Source of the DNA: Ruegeria lacuscaerulensis ITI-1157
Lineage (GTDB): Bacteria > Pseudomonadota > Alphaproteobacteria > Rhodobacterales > Rhodobacteraceae
Length of the DNA stretch: 64,000 nt
Reading direction: 5' to 3'
NCBI GenBank assembly: GCA_000161775.1
Contig: GG704596.1
Location: 1,821,593-1,885,592, forward strand
Position 1 is the stretch's first letter, and each line of letters begins with the position of its first letter. Under the pieces are notes generated by a model. That model searched no databases and was not told the DNA's origin. It saw only the letters and a program-made list of their open reading frames with translations. Made by a program: the position numbers and the translations under genes. This document shows, one piece after another, positions 38,227 through 53,587 of this stretch.

Positions 38227-39080
38227 AACGGCTCAAAGGCAAAGCCCTGTCGATGGTTGCGGTGGTTTGGGCCGGCGCAGCCCTTGCTGCCGCCCCCGAC
38301 ACATCATTGGTTCCGGTTGCGCGTCCATCCCCGGCGGCAGAGCTGGTGCAGGACGCCGATGTACCGCCGAGTTCTGCGACGTCGATAGCCGTGCCAGCAA
38401 AGATGCGACCCGTGCTGCGACCCGTATCCCCTCAGGTTCTGGCCGTGGCAGCGCGCCCGACCGATCTTCCCCTGCTTGGACCGGATAGGTCGCTGAAACC
38501 CTACCTGCGGCCCGAGACGCTGGAACAGGAGATCCTTTTCAGGAAACGCAAGCTGCGCAAAGGATCGGTGTGCGGCGACATTGCCATCCAGGGCAAACCG
38601 GTCGGAACGGTTCCGGGAAAGATCGAAGCCTGCGGGATCAAGGAGGCGGTCCAGATCACCTCGGTGTCCGGCGTGGCGCTTAGCCGGCCTTCGACGATGG
38701 ATTGCGGCACGGCCATCGCGTTGAACAAATGGGTCGACAAGACCGTGAAGCCAACCTTCAAACGACGCGGGCCGGTGGTCGAACTGCAGGTTGCGGCCCA
38801 CTATGCCTGTCGGACCCGCAACAACCGAAAAGGCGCGCGGATCTCCGAGCACGGCAAGGGGCGCGCCATCGACATTTCGGGGTTCAAGATGGCCGACGGC
38901 GAGGTGGTGACCGTTCTGAACGGATGGCGCAAGAACCCGTCGAAGAAGCAACTCACCAAGATCTGGCGGGGGGCCTGCGGACCCTTCGGCACCGTTCTGG
39001 GGCCGAATTCAGACCGCTATCACAAGGATCACTTTCACCTGGACACCGCCCGATACCGCAGCGGCCCATATTGCCGCTGA
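38223..39080 (+). CDS. Extensin family (extensin-like C-terminal domain) secreted protein
   Basis: A 285-residue exported protein. It has a signal peptide (about 1-22), a proline-rich low-complexity linker (25-85), and a C-terminal domain with CGDIAIQG, MDCGTAIALNKWV, RISEHGKGRAIDISGF and YHKDHFHLD. The His/Asp residues resemble those of the D-Ala-D-Ala metallopeptidase-like fold seen in this family, so a cell-wall role is likely. The frame is open further upstream, but the ATG at 38223, overlapping the dehydrogenase stop, starts the signal peptide. Confidence 0.85.
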   Translation: MKRLKGKALSMVAVVWAGAALAAAPDTSLVPVARPSPAAELVQDADVPPSSATSIAVPAKMRPVLRPVSPQVLAVAARPTDLPLLGPDRSLKPYLRPETLEQEILFRKRKLRKGSVCGDIAIQGKPVGTVPGKIEACGIKEAVQITSVSGVALSRPSTMDCGTAIALNKWVDKTVKPTFKRRGPVVELQVAAHYACRTRNNRKGARISEHGKGRAIDISGFKMADGEVVTVLNGWRKNPSKKQLTKIWRGACGPFGTVLGPNSDRYHKDHFHLDTARYRSGPYCR

Positions 39081-39105
39081 AATCCGATCCGTCCTGAGCT
39101 CTCTT

Positions 39106-39122
39106 GCCCGTCCGGGGCGGGC
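39106..39122 (+). terminator. Hairpin after the extensin-like gene
   Basis: GCCCG and CGGGC pair around TCCGGGG, 25 bases after the stop. A short ATT follows rather than a clear T-run, so termination strength is uncertain. Confidence 0.4.
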
Positions 39123-39176
39123 ATTGCGCGTGTCCCGCGTGAAACGGGAAACACCGGGCATCGGCTGACGCGACAA

Positions 39177-40919
39177 CTACCGCTCGGTCAGTTTCAGTTC
39201 GATGCGTCGATTCTTGGCGCGGGCCTCGGGCGTGTCGGCCGTGTCCACCGGTTGAAACTCGCCAAAGCCGTTTGCAGCCAGCCGGTTGGGGGGAATCCCC
39301 AGTTCTTCGACCATGTATCGGACAACGGACAAGGCCCGGCCCTGGCTCAGTTCCCAGTTGTCGCGATATCGGCCGGCTCCAGACACCGGAATGTTGTCGG
39401 TATGCCCGTCCACGCGGATGACCCAGTTCAGCTCGGGGGGAATCTCGGCTGCAACGCTGCGCAGGATTTCGGCCACTTTCGCTATTTCGCGTTTGCCCTC
39501 ATCAGACAATACCGCCGAGCCGGGATCAAAGAGCACCTCGGACGAGAACACGAACCGGTCGCCCTCGATACGGACGCCTTCCTGATCGCCCAGAACATCC
39601 CGCAGACGCCCGAAGAATTCGGACCGGTATCGTTGCAGATCTTCGGCCTGTTTGGCCAGTTGTTGGTTCTGTCCCGCAAGCTTTTCCGCCTCAGCCTCCA
39701 GCCGGATGCGTTCAGCCTCTTCCAGCAGGCGGCGGCGGCGTTCCTCAGACGCGGCGCGGGCCAAGGCTGCGTTCAGATCTTGGCCCAAAGTCTGAATCTG
39801 CACCTCGGCTTCGGCGTTGCGTTCCTTGTAATCGTCCAGCAGCGCCTGAAGTGCCCCCAATTGGCCACGCAGCGCCGCAATCTGCTGGTTCAGCAGGGCG
39901 GTCTGGCGCTGTGCCTTTTCCGAGATCTCCTTTTCGGCCGCGAGCGTCTCGCGGGCCACGGCCAGCAGAGAATCCCGTTCTTCAACCAATGACCGCTGCG
40001 CGAGCGCTTCGGCTTCGGCCCCGGAGCGGGCAGCCAGAGCCGCTTCGAGCTGGGCCCGCAGGTCCTCGATGTTCAATTCGCCGAATTGCCGCTCCAGCTC
40101 GGCCTTGGCGGCCTGCGCAGCGGCCAGCAGGGTCAGGGTTTCCTCAGCCTCCTTGCGCTGCGCTTCCAACGCCAGCGTCATGGCCGTCAGTTCAGCATCC
40201 GCATCCTGCAACTTCTTGCGCAGGTTCTCGGCAGCCGCGGCCTCGGCAAGGCGCGCGGCCGCTTCATCGGACAACTGCTCCTGCAGCGCGCTGATTTGAG
40301 CGGCGCGCTCGTGACCCGTCTTTTCGAGATCGGCAACCAACGCTTCAAGAGCTTCGCGCCGCGCTGCCGCCAAGCGTGCCGCCTCGGCTTGCGCGTCAAT
40401 TTCCTCGCGGCTTTGTGCCAGCGCGAGGTTCAGGGCTTCTTGTTCCGACAGCAATTGCTGGCGTTGGCTCTCAAGTGCTGCAATATCGCCCTGCGCGCGC
40501 TCCTGTTCGGCCAGCAAGGCGGCCACCTGCGCCTCGAAACCGGTAATGCGGGCTTGCGCCGCCTCCAACTCGGCAGTCCTCTGGTCGCGCTCGCTTGTCA
40601 GCGAGGATATCAGGGCGCGCGCCTCGGCCAAATCCTGTTCCGCCTGCGACAAAGTGGTGTTCAGCGCTCCCAGCCGGGCCTGCAGACGGCTGTTTTCGCG
40701 CTCTTCCAGGCCCAATGCATCGGCCAAAGCCGCGACTTCGTCAGACAGGGCCGTCAGTTCATCCTCCTGCCCCGAGATCGTTTCCCGCAGTACGAATTGC
40801 ACCACCATGAAGATGGTCAAGACGAAGGTCATAACCATCAACAGCCCTGTTATCGCGTCCACGAAGCCGGGCCAGACCGAGCCCTGGAACCGTTGACCGG
40901 TGCGACGGGACAGGGCCAT
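39177..40919 (-). CDS. MotB/OmpA-like protein with long coiled coil (partner of ExbB/MotA-like protein)
   Basis: A 580-residue protein. It has one N-terminal membrane helix (about 22-45, WPGFVDAITGLLMVMTFVLTIF), a very long Ala/Glu/Gln-rich coiled coil (about 50-440), and a C-terminal OmpA-type peptidoglycan-binding domain (VLFDPGSAVLSDEG, RVDGHTDNIPV, NRRIELKL). The Asp in GFVDAITGLL is placed like the proton-binding Asp of MotB. The ExbB/MotA-like gene lies 3 bases upstream. Together they would form a proton-driven envelope motor of unknown output. Confidence 0.85.
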   Translation of the reverse strand: MALSRRTGQRFQGSVWPGFVDAITGLLMVMTFVLTIFMVVQFVLRETISGQEDELTALSDEVAALADALGLEERENSRLQARLGALNTTLSQAEQDLAEARALISSLTSERDQRTAELEAAQARITGFEAQVAALLAEQERAQGDIAALESQRQQLLSEQEALNLALAQSREEIDAQAEAARLAAARREALEALVADLEKTGHERAAQISALQEQLSDEAAARLAEAAAAENLRKKLQDADAELTAMTLALEAQRKEAEETLTLLAAAQAAKAELERQFGELNIEDLRAQLEAALAARSGAEAEALAQRSLVEERDSLLAVARETLAAEKEISEKAQRQTALLNQQIAALRGQLGALQALLDDYKERNAEAEVQIQTLGQDLNAALARAASEERRRRLLEEAERIRLEAEAEKLAGQNQQLAKQAEDLQRYRSEFFGRLRDVLGDQEGVRIEGDRFVFSSEVLFDPGSAVLSDEGKREIAKVAEILRSVAAEIPPELNWVIRVDGHTDNIPVSGAGRYRDNWELSQGRALSVVRYMVEELGIPPNRLAANGFGEFQPVDTADTPEARAKNRRIELKLTER

Positions 40920-40922
40920 GAG

Positions 40923-42101
40923 TTACTCTCCTTCCGGAACCGAACGCACGGCTCCGCGTGGCAGGGTCAGGGCTTTTACCAGCAGCTCGAAATCCTTGCG
41001 CAATTCGTTCATGCTGTCCTGGCGACCGGCCGAGATTTCCTCGAGAATGCGCAGCAGCTGAACGTCCATCGACCGCAGGCGCATGCGGCTTTCGGCATCG
41101 ATCCCTTCGCCCGCACCGTGTTCCCGCATGTGATCCAGAAGCGCTTCCTGTCCCAGCGCGACCCGTTCCAGTGCGGCGGTCACGCCTTCCGTCTGCGTTT
41201 GCCGCTGGTTCATGTCGCTGATGACTTCGACAAGCTGGCCCAACTTGGCCGAGACTTCCGTGCGCTCTGCCTCCTGCGCCGCGAACAGGTCTTGCAGGGC
41301 GTCCATCTGTTCGGACATCGCATCCAGAACGGGCGTCAGCACCGCCAGCTCGGCCCCACCTTCATCACCCGAGGCAAAACCGACACGGGTGATCGACGAC
41401 AGCCATTCCTCCAGCTCGCGGTAGAAGCGGTTCTGGCCGTGGCCGGCGAACAGTTCAAGCAGCCCGACAATCAATGACCCAGCCAGACCAAGCAAGGACG
41501 AGCCGAACGCCACGCCCATGCCCTGCAATTGGCTTTCCAGGCCGGTCATCAACCGGTTGAACACCGCCAGACCTTCCTCACCTTCCTGGGGGTTCAGGCT
41601 GCGGATCGTGTCGACAATGGCGGGCACCGTCGTGGCCAACCCGAAGAACGTGCCCAACAGGCCCAGATAGATCAGAACATTGGTGATATAGCGCGTGAAC
41701 TCGCGCTCTTCTTCGATCCGTTCGGCGACCGAATCCAAGATCGACCGGGTCGATGTTGAACTGATCTGCGAGCGCGCGCCCCGCGACCGCAAAAGCGAGG
41801 CAAGTGGAGCCAGCAGCTGCGGTGTGCGGGCATCTTCATGGACCACGCCGCCGACGAATGCCTCGATCCAGCGCACGGACCCGATCAGTTGGGTGACCTG
41901 ATAAAAGCAGGCCAGAACGCCGACCAAAAAAACCAGCAGAATGAACCCGTTCAGATAAGGGTTGGCATAAAAAACCGGGAGCACATACGGCAACGCCAGG
42001 AAAACACCCAACCCCGACAGGCCGATGGCAATCAGCATCATCGCGATTTGACGGATCGGTTGCGAGAAATGCGGTCTCGCGCCCTGCTGTGGCTGCGCCA
42101 T
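40923..42101 (-). CDS. MotA/TolQ/ExbB-type proton channel-like protein
   Basis: A 392-residue protein. There are membrane segments at about 18-40, 50-70, 143-165 and 195-218. The block YLGLLGTFFGLATTVPAI, then MGVAFGSSLLGLAGSLIVGL, is the MotA/ExbB signature. The C-terminal 160 residues are helical and cytoplasmic. The ATG at 42101 has no very strong ribosome-binding site. It is co-transcribed with the MotB/OmpA-like gene. Confidence 0.85.
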   Translation of the reverse strand: MAQPQQGARPHFSQPIRQIAMMLIAIGLSGLGVFLALPYVLPVFYANPYLNGFILLVFLVGVLACFYQVTQLIGSVRWIEAFVGGVVHEDARTPQLLAPLASLLRSRGARSQISSTSTRSILDSVAERIEEEREFTRYITNVLIYLGLLGTFFGLATTVPAIVDTIRSLNPQEGEEGLAVFNRLMTGLESQLQGMGVAFGSSLLGLAGSLIVGLLELFAGHGQNRFYRELEEWLSSITRVGFASGDEGGAELAVLTPVLDAMSEQMDALQDLFAAQEAERTEVSAKLGQLVEVISDMNQRQTQTEGVTAALERVALGQEALLDHMREHGAGEGIDAESRMRLRSMDVQLLRILEEISAGRQDSMNELRKDFELLVKALTLPRGAVRSVPEGE

Positions 42102-42170
42102 GCGCGTTGGTTCCCGGTATTGCCTGCTCTGGGCCGAATCTATCGAAAATCTGGCGGCGACGCCAAGGGT

Positions 42171-42701
42171 TTATGCGGTCAGAGTGCGCACCCGTTGCGA
42201 CAACCACTCAAGATCCGGGTCGTGAAGGCCGATCTCGGCCAGGTGTTCCGCGGTATTGTACAGGTATTCGGTGTTTGGGCCGCGGCCGCCTACGGCCCGC
42301 GCGATGATCTGCGCCTGATCTTCCAGCGGCAAGCCGCCACAATACTGAACGTGGTCAGGATCGATCACGTAAGTGACCGCATTGACGACCGTTCCATTGT
42401 CCAGATGAACGTCCGGCATCTTTTCGACATAGGCTGACGAGATCAGTTCACGCTCGCGCAATTCGTCCAAGGTGCGCGCTTCGTGGCCCGGTTCGACCGC
42501 CAGCGCCAGCCCCTTGCAGTGGGCCTCGGGGTGTTCGTCCAGCGCCAGGACCAGGCCCGGGGTCTCTTCGGTGCCGCGATGGTGGATCGACCGCATGCAG
42601 AAGGACCGGGCATATCCGTACAGCGTTGCATGTTCACGCCTTGCCACGGGAAAGCCCGGGTTCCACAAAAGTGAACCATATCCGAAAACCCACATCGTCA
42701 T
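42171..42701 (-). CDS. ChaC-like glutathione-specific gamma-glutamylcyclotransferase
   Basis: A 176-residue protein with the FGYGSLLWNPGF start of ChaC proteins, and a Glu in the ELRERELIS helix where the catalytic acid is expected. It converts glutathione to 5-oxoproline and Cys-Gly. AAGGA lies nine bases before the ATG at 42701. It diverges from the DUF2125 gene. It is the second cyclotransferase in the window, beside the domain at the end of the 12541-16200 fusion. Confidence 0.9.
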   Translation of the reverse strand: MTMWVFGYGSLLWNPGFPVARREHATLYGYARSFCMRSIHHRGTEETPGLVLALDEHPEAHCKGLALAVEPGHEARTLDELRERELISSAYVEKMPDVHLDNGTVVNAVTYVIDPDHVQYCGGLPLEDQAQIIARAVGGRGPNTEYLYNTAEHLAEIGLHDPDLEWLSQRVRTLTA

Positions 42702-42768
42702 TGGTCTGGTCCTTGCCCGTTTGCGCCTATAAACATCAATTCCAAGGCTGGAAAAAGGGCCATTCGCA

Positions 42769-43780
42769 ATGCGCCGTCTGACAAAAGTTCTGATTTTCCT
42801 TGCGATCGGCTGGAGCGCCTATTGGGCCATCGCGGGCTATGGCTTGCGCAGCGCGATTACCGGTTGGTTCGACCGACAACAGGCGTTGGGCTGGCAGGCC
42901 GATTTCTCGGATGTGCGGATGGCTGGCTATCCGCTGCGCCATCGCACTCGCCTGAACAATCCCGCGCTGGCCGATCCGGTCAACGGAACGGCCTGGAGCG
43001 CGGATTGGATCGAATTCGAAAGCCCCGCCGTCTGGCCGGGCCGACAGGTTCTGCGGTTCGCCGATACACCACAGCGGCTGTCCTATTTCGATCAGACCGC
43101 GACCATCCGGGCCGAGAATATGCAGGCGGAACTGCACTTGCGACCCGGCATTGCGCTGGAACTCGAAAAGATGGCGTTGACGGCCGGGCCGTGGTCGATC
43201 GTGCGGGCAGGGACCGACATCGCTGCAGGTGGGGCGCTCGACCTTGTCATGGCGCTGGCCGAAACACCCGATACACCCGAAACCTATGATATCCGATTCA
43301 GTTCAGAGGCATTCACGCCGGGTTCGGAGCTTCGGGCGCTGATGCGGACCGCCACCTCGCTGCCGCAGGCGTTCGGCACGCTGGAAATGGACATGACGGT
43401 GACTTTCGACAAGGTCTGGAACCGTTCGGCGCTCGAGCAGGCCCGACCTCAGCCGCGTGTCATCGATCTGCATCTGGCCGAAGTGACATGGGGCGAGCTG
43501 CGCCTGTTTGCCGCCGGAAAGCTGGACGTTGACGCATCGGGCGTTCCTACCGGAGAAGTGGCTATCAAGGCCGAAAACTGGCGCGACATGATCGCCATGG
43601 CCAACGCTGCCGGCGCTTTGCCCGATCAGGCGGTGGATCCGGTCACACGGGCGCTGAACCTGCTGGCGGGTCTGGGGGGGCAATCCAGACGCGCTGGATC
43701 TTCAATTGAACTTTCGTGACGGGTTTGTCGCGCTCGGGCCTTTGCCGCTGGGGCCGGCTCCGCGCCTGATCCTGCGGTGA
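42769..43780 (+). pseudogene. DUF2125 family protein, frameshifted in a G7 run near the C-terminus
   Basis: The open frame (316 codons, stop at 43719) begins with a membrane anchor or signal (RRLTKVLIFLAIGWSAYWAIAGYG) and then a DUF2125 body (GYPLRHRTRLNNP, FADTPQRLSYFDQ). At 43674-43680 there are seven G. With six, the frame would go on as LGGNPDALDLQLNFRDGFVA then LGPLPLGPAPRLILR to a TGA at 43778-43780, the expected family C-terminus. With seven, the tail is replaced by SRRAGSSIELS. It is therefore frameshifted, either truly or by a homopolymer sequencing error. About 33 residues are lost; function of the family is unknown. Confidence 0.85.
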
Positions 43781-43797
43781 GGGCGCTCGGTCAGCCG

Positions 43798-44763
43798 TTA
43801 CTCGGTCCCAATTCGGATCGAGATGGTCTTTCTGCTGATGGACATACCGTGCCGCAAGAGGTCTACCGTCCCTGTATAGGTGCCGCTTTGCCACTGGCTT
43901 TCGGTCAGCCGGCGCCCCGATGCGCGATAGACCTGCGCTTGCGTCTTTTCCAGGATCACATCCTGTACAAAGATCATTCCTTGAGGTCCTGAAACTTCCA
44001 GCCGCATCACGTCGCCCGCCCTGCCACCAAATGCGAGGCCAAACAAAACCAGCGCCGGTGCCCGTGTGGACAGGTCGGTTCGCGCAGCGGTGCCATCCAG
44101 AACCACTGCATAGTCGGGGATTTCGTCCGAGAACCCAACCGACAGCAAACCTCCGGCCTGGTAGTCGAGCGTTCCGGCCCACAGGTCGTCAGTCGGGGCT
44201 GTGCAGTCCATCGGGCCGCCCGGCACAAACGGATCCACCGGCCGCCCGTCCTTGCGCACGGACAGGTGAAGGTGCGGAAATTGCGTCTTTCCACTCAGCC
44301 CGACCTTGCCCAGCACAGCGCCGGCGGGAACCCGTTCGCCGGAAGATACGCGGACGGTTCCCTGTCGCATGTGGCAATATTGAGTTTCCCAGCCGTCCTC
44401 ATGTGCGATCACGACGCCGTTGCCGCATTCCCTTTTCGCGATAGCCGCAGCGTTTTCCGGCGCATGGCGAACATCGGCCATCCCGTCGCGCACGCCACGC
44501 ACCACTCCGGGTGCAGCGGCCAGAACATCAACACCCGCACGCATCTCGGCCAAGGTTGGGAGTGCAAAATCCGTTCCCTTGTGCCCGTCGTAGCTGAGCG
44601 CCCCGCACCGATAATCCTGTGCGGCCTCTGACGGAAGATGATCGAAATAGTTCTGGATATGACAATCCGCGCCGACGCTGCAGGCCACCGGAACCTGCAA
44701 CAAGAAATCGCTCGCTGCCGAGGAGGCAACGAGCGACATGGCCAGTGCAAGACTGAGGCGCAT
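43798..44763 (-). CDS. M23 family metallopeptidase, exported
   Basis: A 321-residue protein with a signal peptide (RLSLALAMSLVASSAAS). The LytM-type zinc motifs are GHKGTDF (HxxxD) and PHLHLSV (HxH), with WETQYCHM between. It likely cuts peptidoglycan cross-links or regulates an amidase in the periplasm. Cysteines in VACSVGADCHI and elsewhere suggest disulfides. The clpA stop directly abuts its ATG, so the two share a transcript. Confidence 0.9.
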   Translation of the reverse strand: MRLSLALAMSLVASSAASDFLLQVPVACSVGADCHIQNYFDHLPSEAAQDYRCGALSYDGHKGTDFALPTLAEMRAGVDVLAAAPGVVRGVRDGMADVRHAPENAAAIAKRECGNGVVIAHEDGWETQYCHMRQGTVRVSSGERVPAGAVLGKVGLSGKTQFPHLHLSVRKDGRPVDPFVPGGPMDCTAPTDDLWAGTLDYQAGGLLSVGFSDEIPDYAVVLDGTAARTDLSTRAPALVLFGLAFGGRAGDVMRLEVSGPQGMIFVQDVILEKTQAQVYRASGRRLTESQWQSGTYTGTVDLLRHGMSISRKTISIRIGTE

Positions 44764-47088
<2,325 letters not shown>

Positions 47089-47220
47089 GCGGGTGCTCCT
47101 CTAGTATTGGGCCGGATGGGGAGTTCGAGATTGCGTCGGATCCCCATCCCAACCATGACCTCATACTATTAGAGTTTGGTTGATCAGGGCGCCGCTTCAA
47201 GGGTTTTCTTTCGCTTGACA

Positions 47221-47237
47221 GTCACATTTAATGTGAC
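47221..47237. promoter_or_regulatory. Palindrome GTCACATTTAATGTGAC upstream of clpA
   Basis: Perfect 7-bp inverted repeat with a 3-base centre, 133 bases upstream of the clpA start and just after the gloB stop. It resembles a dimeric regulator operator (GntR- or Crp-like half sites GTCACA/TGTGAC). No regulator gene is adjacent. Confidence 0.55.
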
Positions 47238-47265
47238 CGTGGCCGTGAAGAGGGGCATTTAGGCA

Positions 47266-48033
47266 TCAAAACCGGTCTTTTCTACCCCTTATCTCGGAAA
47301 AAACCTGGGCGGGGTCGGCACCGGCCATGCCAAGATGCGCCTGAATCGCCGGATTGTCCGCGCGCAGAAACGGGTTCGTCGCCTTTTCCAGACCCAGTGA
47401 GGACGGCACGGTGGGCCGCCCAGCGGCCCGCGCCGCGTCGATTTCGGCCGCGCGGCCTCGCAGATCCGGGTTGTCGGGATCCACGGTCAGGGCAAACCGC
47501 GCGTTCGACTGGGTGTATTCATGCCCGGAACAGACCAGCGTGTCGTCCGGCAGGGCGGCGAGCTTGCACAGCGAAGCCCACATCTGCGCCGCATTGCCCT
47601 CGAACAGGCGGCCACAGCCCAGCGCCATCAGGCTGTCGGCAGTGAACACCGCGTGGCTTTGCGGCATGTAATAGGCAACGTGACCGACGGTGTGCCCCGA
47701 GACGTCAAAGACCTCGACGGGCTCGCCGCCGATTTCGAACCGGTCGCCCTCGGCCACCTGCATATCCAGATGGGGCAGGCGGTGCGCGTCGGCCGCAGCG
47801 CCGATGACCTTGGCCGGATGCCGCGCGACGATACCAGCCAGGCCGTCGACATGATCCCAGTGATGGTGGGTCAGCAGCACATGGGTCAGGCGCCAGCCGC
47901 GCGCGTCCAGTTCGGACAAGATCGGGTCAGTCTCGGGGGCGTCGATCAGGGCCGTCTCACCGCTGGCCGGGTCATGGGCCAGGAAAGCATAGTTGTCGCT
48001 GAGACAGGGAATGGTGACGATCTCAAGAGGCAT
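47266..48033 (-). CDS. gloB: Hydroxyacylglutathione hydrolase (glyoxalase II)
   Basis: A 255-residue metallo-beta-lactamase-fold enzyme that hydrolyses S-lactoylglutathione to glutathione and lactate. The metal motif is [12 protein letters not shown], with further ligands in [12 protein letters not shown] and [10 protein letters not shown], and the usual C-terminal glutathione-binding helix region. It diverges from a methyltransferase gene. Confidence 0.95.
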   Translation of the reverse strand: MPLEIVTIPCLSDNYAFLAHDPASGETALIDAPETDPILSELDARGWRLTHVLLTHHHWDHVDGLAGIVARHPAKVIGAAADAHRLPHLDMQVAEGDRFEIGGEPVEVFDVSGHTVGHVAYYMPQSHAVFTADSLMALGCGRLFEGNAAQMWASLCKLAALPDDTLVCSGHEYTQSNARFALTVDPDNPDLRGRAAEIDAARAAGRPTVPSSLGLEKATNPFLRADNPAIQAHLGMAGADPAQVFSEIRGRKDRF

Positions 48034-48094
48034 GGTCTTTTGCCCTTTCGTTGCTAGACTGCGCCCAGCTAAGCCGATTGACCGGGTGTCCGCA

Positions 48095-48829
48095 ATGCAT
48101 CTCGACGTGCAGGATCTGAGGAACTTCTACTACCGCAGCACGTTGGGGCGTGCGGCGCAGGCGGCCATTCGTGGGCGGTTGGTCGAGTTCTGGCCCGAAG
48201 CCAAGGGCCAGACGGTTGCGGGGTTCGGCTTTGCGGTGCCGTTGCTGCGCCCGTATCTGGCGGATGCGCGGCGCGTGGTGGGCCTGATGCCCGGCCCGCA
48301 GGGGGTGATGCCCTGGCCCGCAGGCCTGCCCAATGTGTCGGTGCTGACCGAAGAAACCGCGTGGCCCATCGAGACCGGGCATGTGGACAAGCTGGTGGTG
48401 ATGCATGGGCTGGAGACCTCGGAGCGGCCCAGCCAGCTGCTGGAGGAATGCTGGCGCGTGCTGGGCCCCGGCGGACGGGCCATATTCGTGGTGCCCAACC
48501 GGGCCGGGCTGTGGTCGCGCACCGATCGCACGCCGTTCGGGTATGGCCACCCGTATTCCGCCACCCAGCTGGACAAGCAGCTGCGGGCGCACCACTTCGT
48601 GCCCGAGAAACACTGTTCGGCCCTGTACATGCCGCCGTCTTTCCGGCGCTTCTGGCTGCGCTCTGGCAGCCTGATCGAGAAGGCCGGTCAGCGCATCCCG
48701 ACGGTCATGGCCGGCGGCGTCCTGATGGTCGAGGCCAGCAAACTGGTACGCCCCCCCAGCGGAACCGTTGTGAAAGACCGGGAAAAACGCCCGATCAAGG
48801 CGCTTGACGGGTTGCTGAAGCCGGCGTGA
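48095..48829 (+). CDS. Class I SAM-dependent methyltransferase domain protein
   Basis: A 244-residue protein. The methyltransferase fold is seen in [17 protein letters not shown] (a degenerate motif I), [16 protein letters not shown] and [19 protein letters not shown]. The usual GxGxG is not intact, so activity is uncertain. The ATG at 48095 begins the homologous part; the frame is open further upstream through the divergent gloB start. Family members often flank gloB in this group, possibly for SAM binding or protein methylation; the substrate is unknown. Confidence 0.82.
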   Translation: MHLDVQDLRNFYYRSTLGRAAQAAIRGRLVEFWPEAKGQTVAGFGFAVPLLRPYLADARRVVGLMPGPQGVMPWPAGLPNVSVLTEETAWPIETGHVDKLVVMHGLETSERPSQLLEECWRVLGPGGRAIFVVPNRAGLWSRTDRTPFGYGHPYSATQLDKQLRAHHFVPEKHCSALYMPPSFRRFWLRSGSLIEKAGQRIPTVMAGGVLMVEASKLVRPPSGTVVKDREKRPIKALDGLLKPA

Positions 48830-48979
48830 CGGTCGGCCCGCCGGGGCCGGGCGCGGGGCCGGAAAGTTGAGGGAAATCGGCCACAGGAATCGCAAAAAAC
48901 TGCAGCTTGGTAACATTTTTCACCTACCTTGACGGGTTCAAAGGGTCGCACTTGTTGTAAGTGTATGAAATCTAATGTT

Positions 48980-49009
48980 TTGTGGATAACCTGCCATCTG
49001 GCATAACAT
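48980..49009 (+). promoter_or_regulatory. Candidate promoter of the atp operon
   Basis: TTGTGG (48980-48985) and TAACAT (49004-49009) are 18 bases apart in the AT-rich part of a 313-base gene-free gap. The leader then runs about 130 bases to atpH. Inference from position and hexamers only. Confidence 0.4.
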
Positions 49010-49054
49010 ATTGCTAGGTTGGCAAGGCTCTGCTACATCCCCGGTGATTTTGAT

Positions 49055-49081
49055 CCCCGCCCTTCAAGGACGGGGTTTCTT
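49055..49081 (+). terminator. Attenuator-like hairpin in the atp leader
   Basis: CCCCG-c-CC pairs with GG-a-CGGGG around TTCAA and is followed by TTTCTT. It lies 60 bases before atpH, after the candidate promoter, so it would act as a leader terminator or attenuator. Confidence 0.5.
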
Positions 49082-49142
49082 CACGCCCCCGGGTTGGCTG
49101 CTGCCGTTCGAATCCGGGGCCTAAAATATCGGAAGGGTGGAC

Positions 49143-49703
49143 GTGTCCGAACCAGCTTCGATTTCCACTGGCATCGCCAAGCGCTATGCCACGGCGATCT
49201 TCGAGATCGCAAAAGAGAACAATGACCTTGCGGGCCTGGAATCCGGCATCAACGACCTGTCGGAGGCCCTGAGCGAAAGCGCCGAGCTGCGCGACGTGAT
49301 TTCCTCGCCGTTGATTTCGCGCGCCGACCAGCAGAAGGCGATCACCGCCGTTGCCGAAAAGATGGGCCTGAACCCGATCCTGCGCAACACGCTGGCGCTG
49401 ATGGCGCAGAAGCGTCGCCTGTTCGTGCTGCCGCAGTTGATCAAGGTCCTGCGCGAGATGCTGGCCGAGGAGCGCGGCGAAGTCTCCGCCGAAGTCGTTT
49501 CGGCCAAGCCGCTGACCAAGACCCAATTGGAAAAACTGTCCAAGACGCTGTCCGAGCGCGTGGGCAAGGACGTGACCATCAATGCGACCGTCGATGAAAG
49601 CCTCATCGGTGGTCTTGTCGTCAAAGTGGGCTCGCAGATGATCGACAGCTCGATCCGCTCCAAGCTCAACTCCCTACAGAATGCAATGAAAGAGGTCGGA
49701 TAA
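49143..49703 (+). CDS. atpH: F1 ATP synthase delta subunit
   Basis: A 186-residue stalk subunit joining F1 to the peripheral stator. It has the SISTGIAKRYATAIFEIA start and the C-terminal DESLIGGLVVKVGSQMIDSSI segment. GTG 49143 has GGAAGG six bases upstream; an in-frame GTG at 49137 lies within the ribosome-binding site. The stop abuts the atpA ATG. The Fo genes are not nearby. Confidence 0.96.
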   Translation: MSEPASISTGIAKRYATAIFEIAKENNDLAGLESGINDLSEALSESAELRDVISSPLISRADQQKAITAVAEKMGLNPILRNTLALMAQKRRLFVLPQLIKVLREMLAEERGEVSAEVVSAKPLTKTQLEKLSKTLSERVGKDVTINATVDESLIGGLVVKVGSQMIDSSIRSKLNSLQNAMKEVG

Positions 49704-51242
<1,539 letters not shown>

Positions 51243-51254
51243 GGAGACGCGGCG

Positions 51255-53575
<2,321 letters not shown>

Positions 53576-53587
53576 GGAGTATCCCCG

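Noticed and set aside
39177..42101. Zorya anti-phage system
   Set aside because: Only a motor pair is present; no helicase, nuclease or other Zorya component lies nearby, and neighbours are ordinary core genes.
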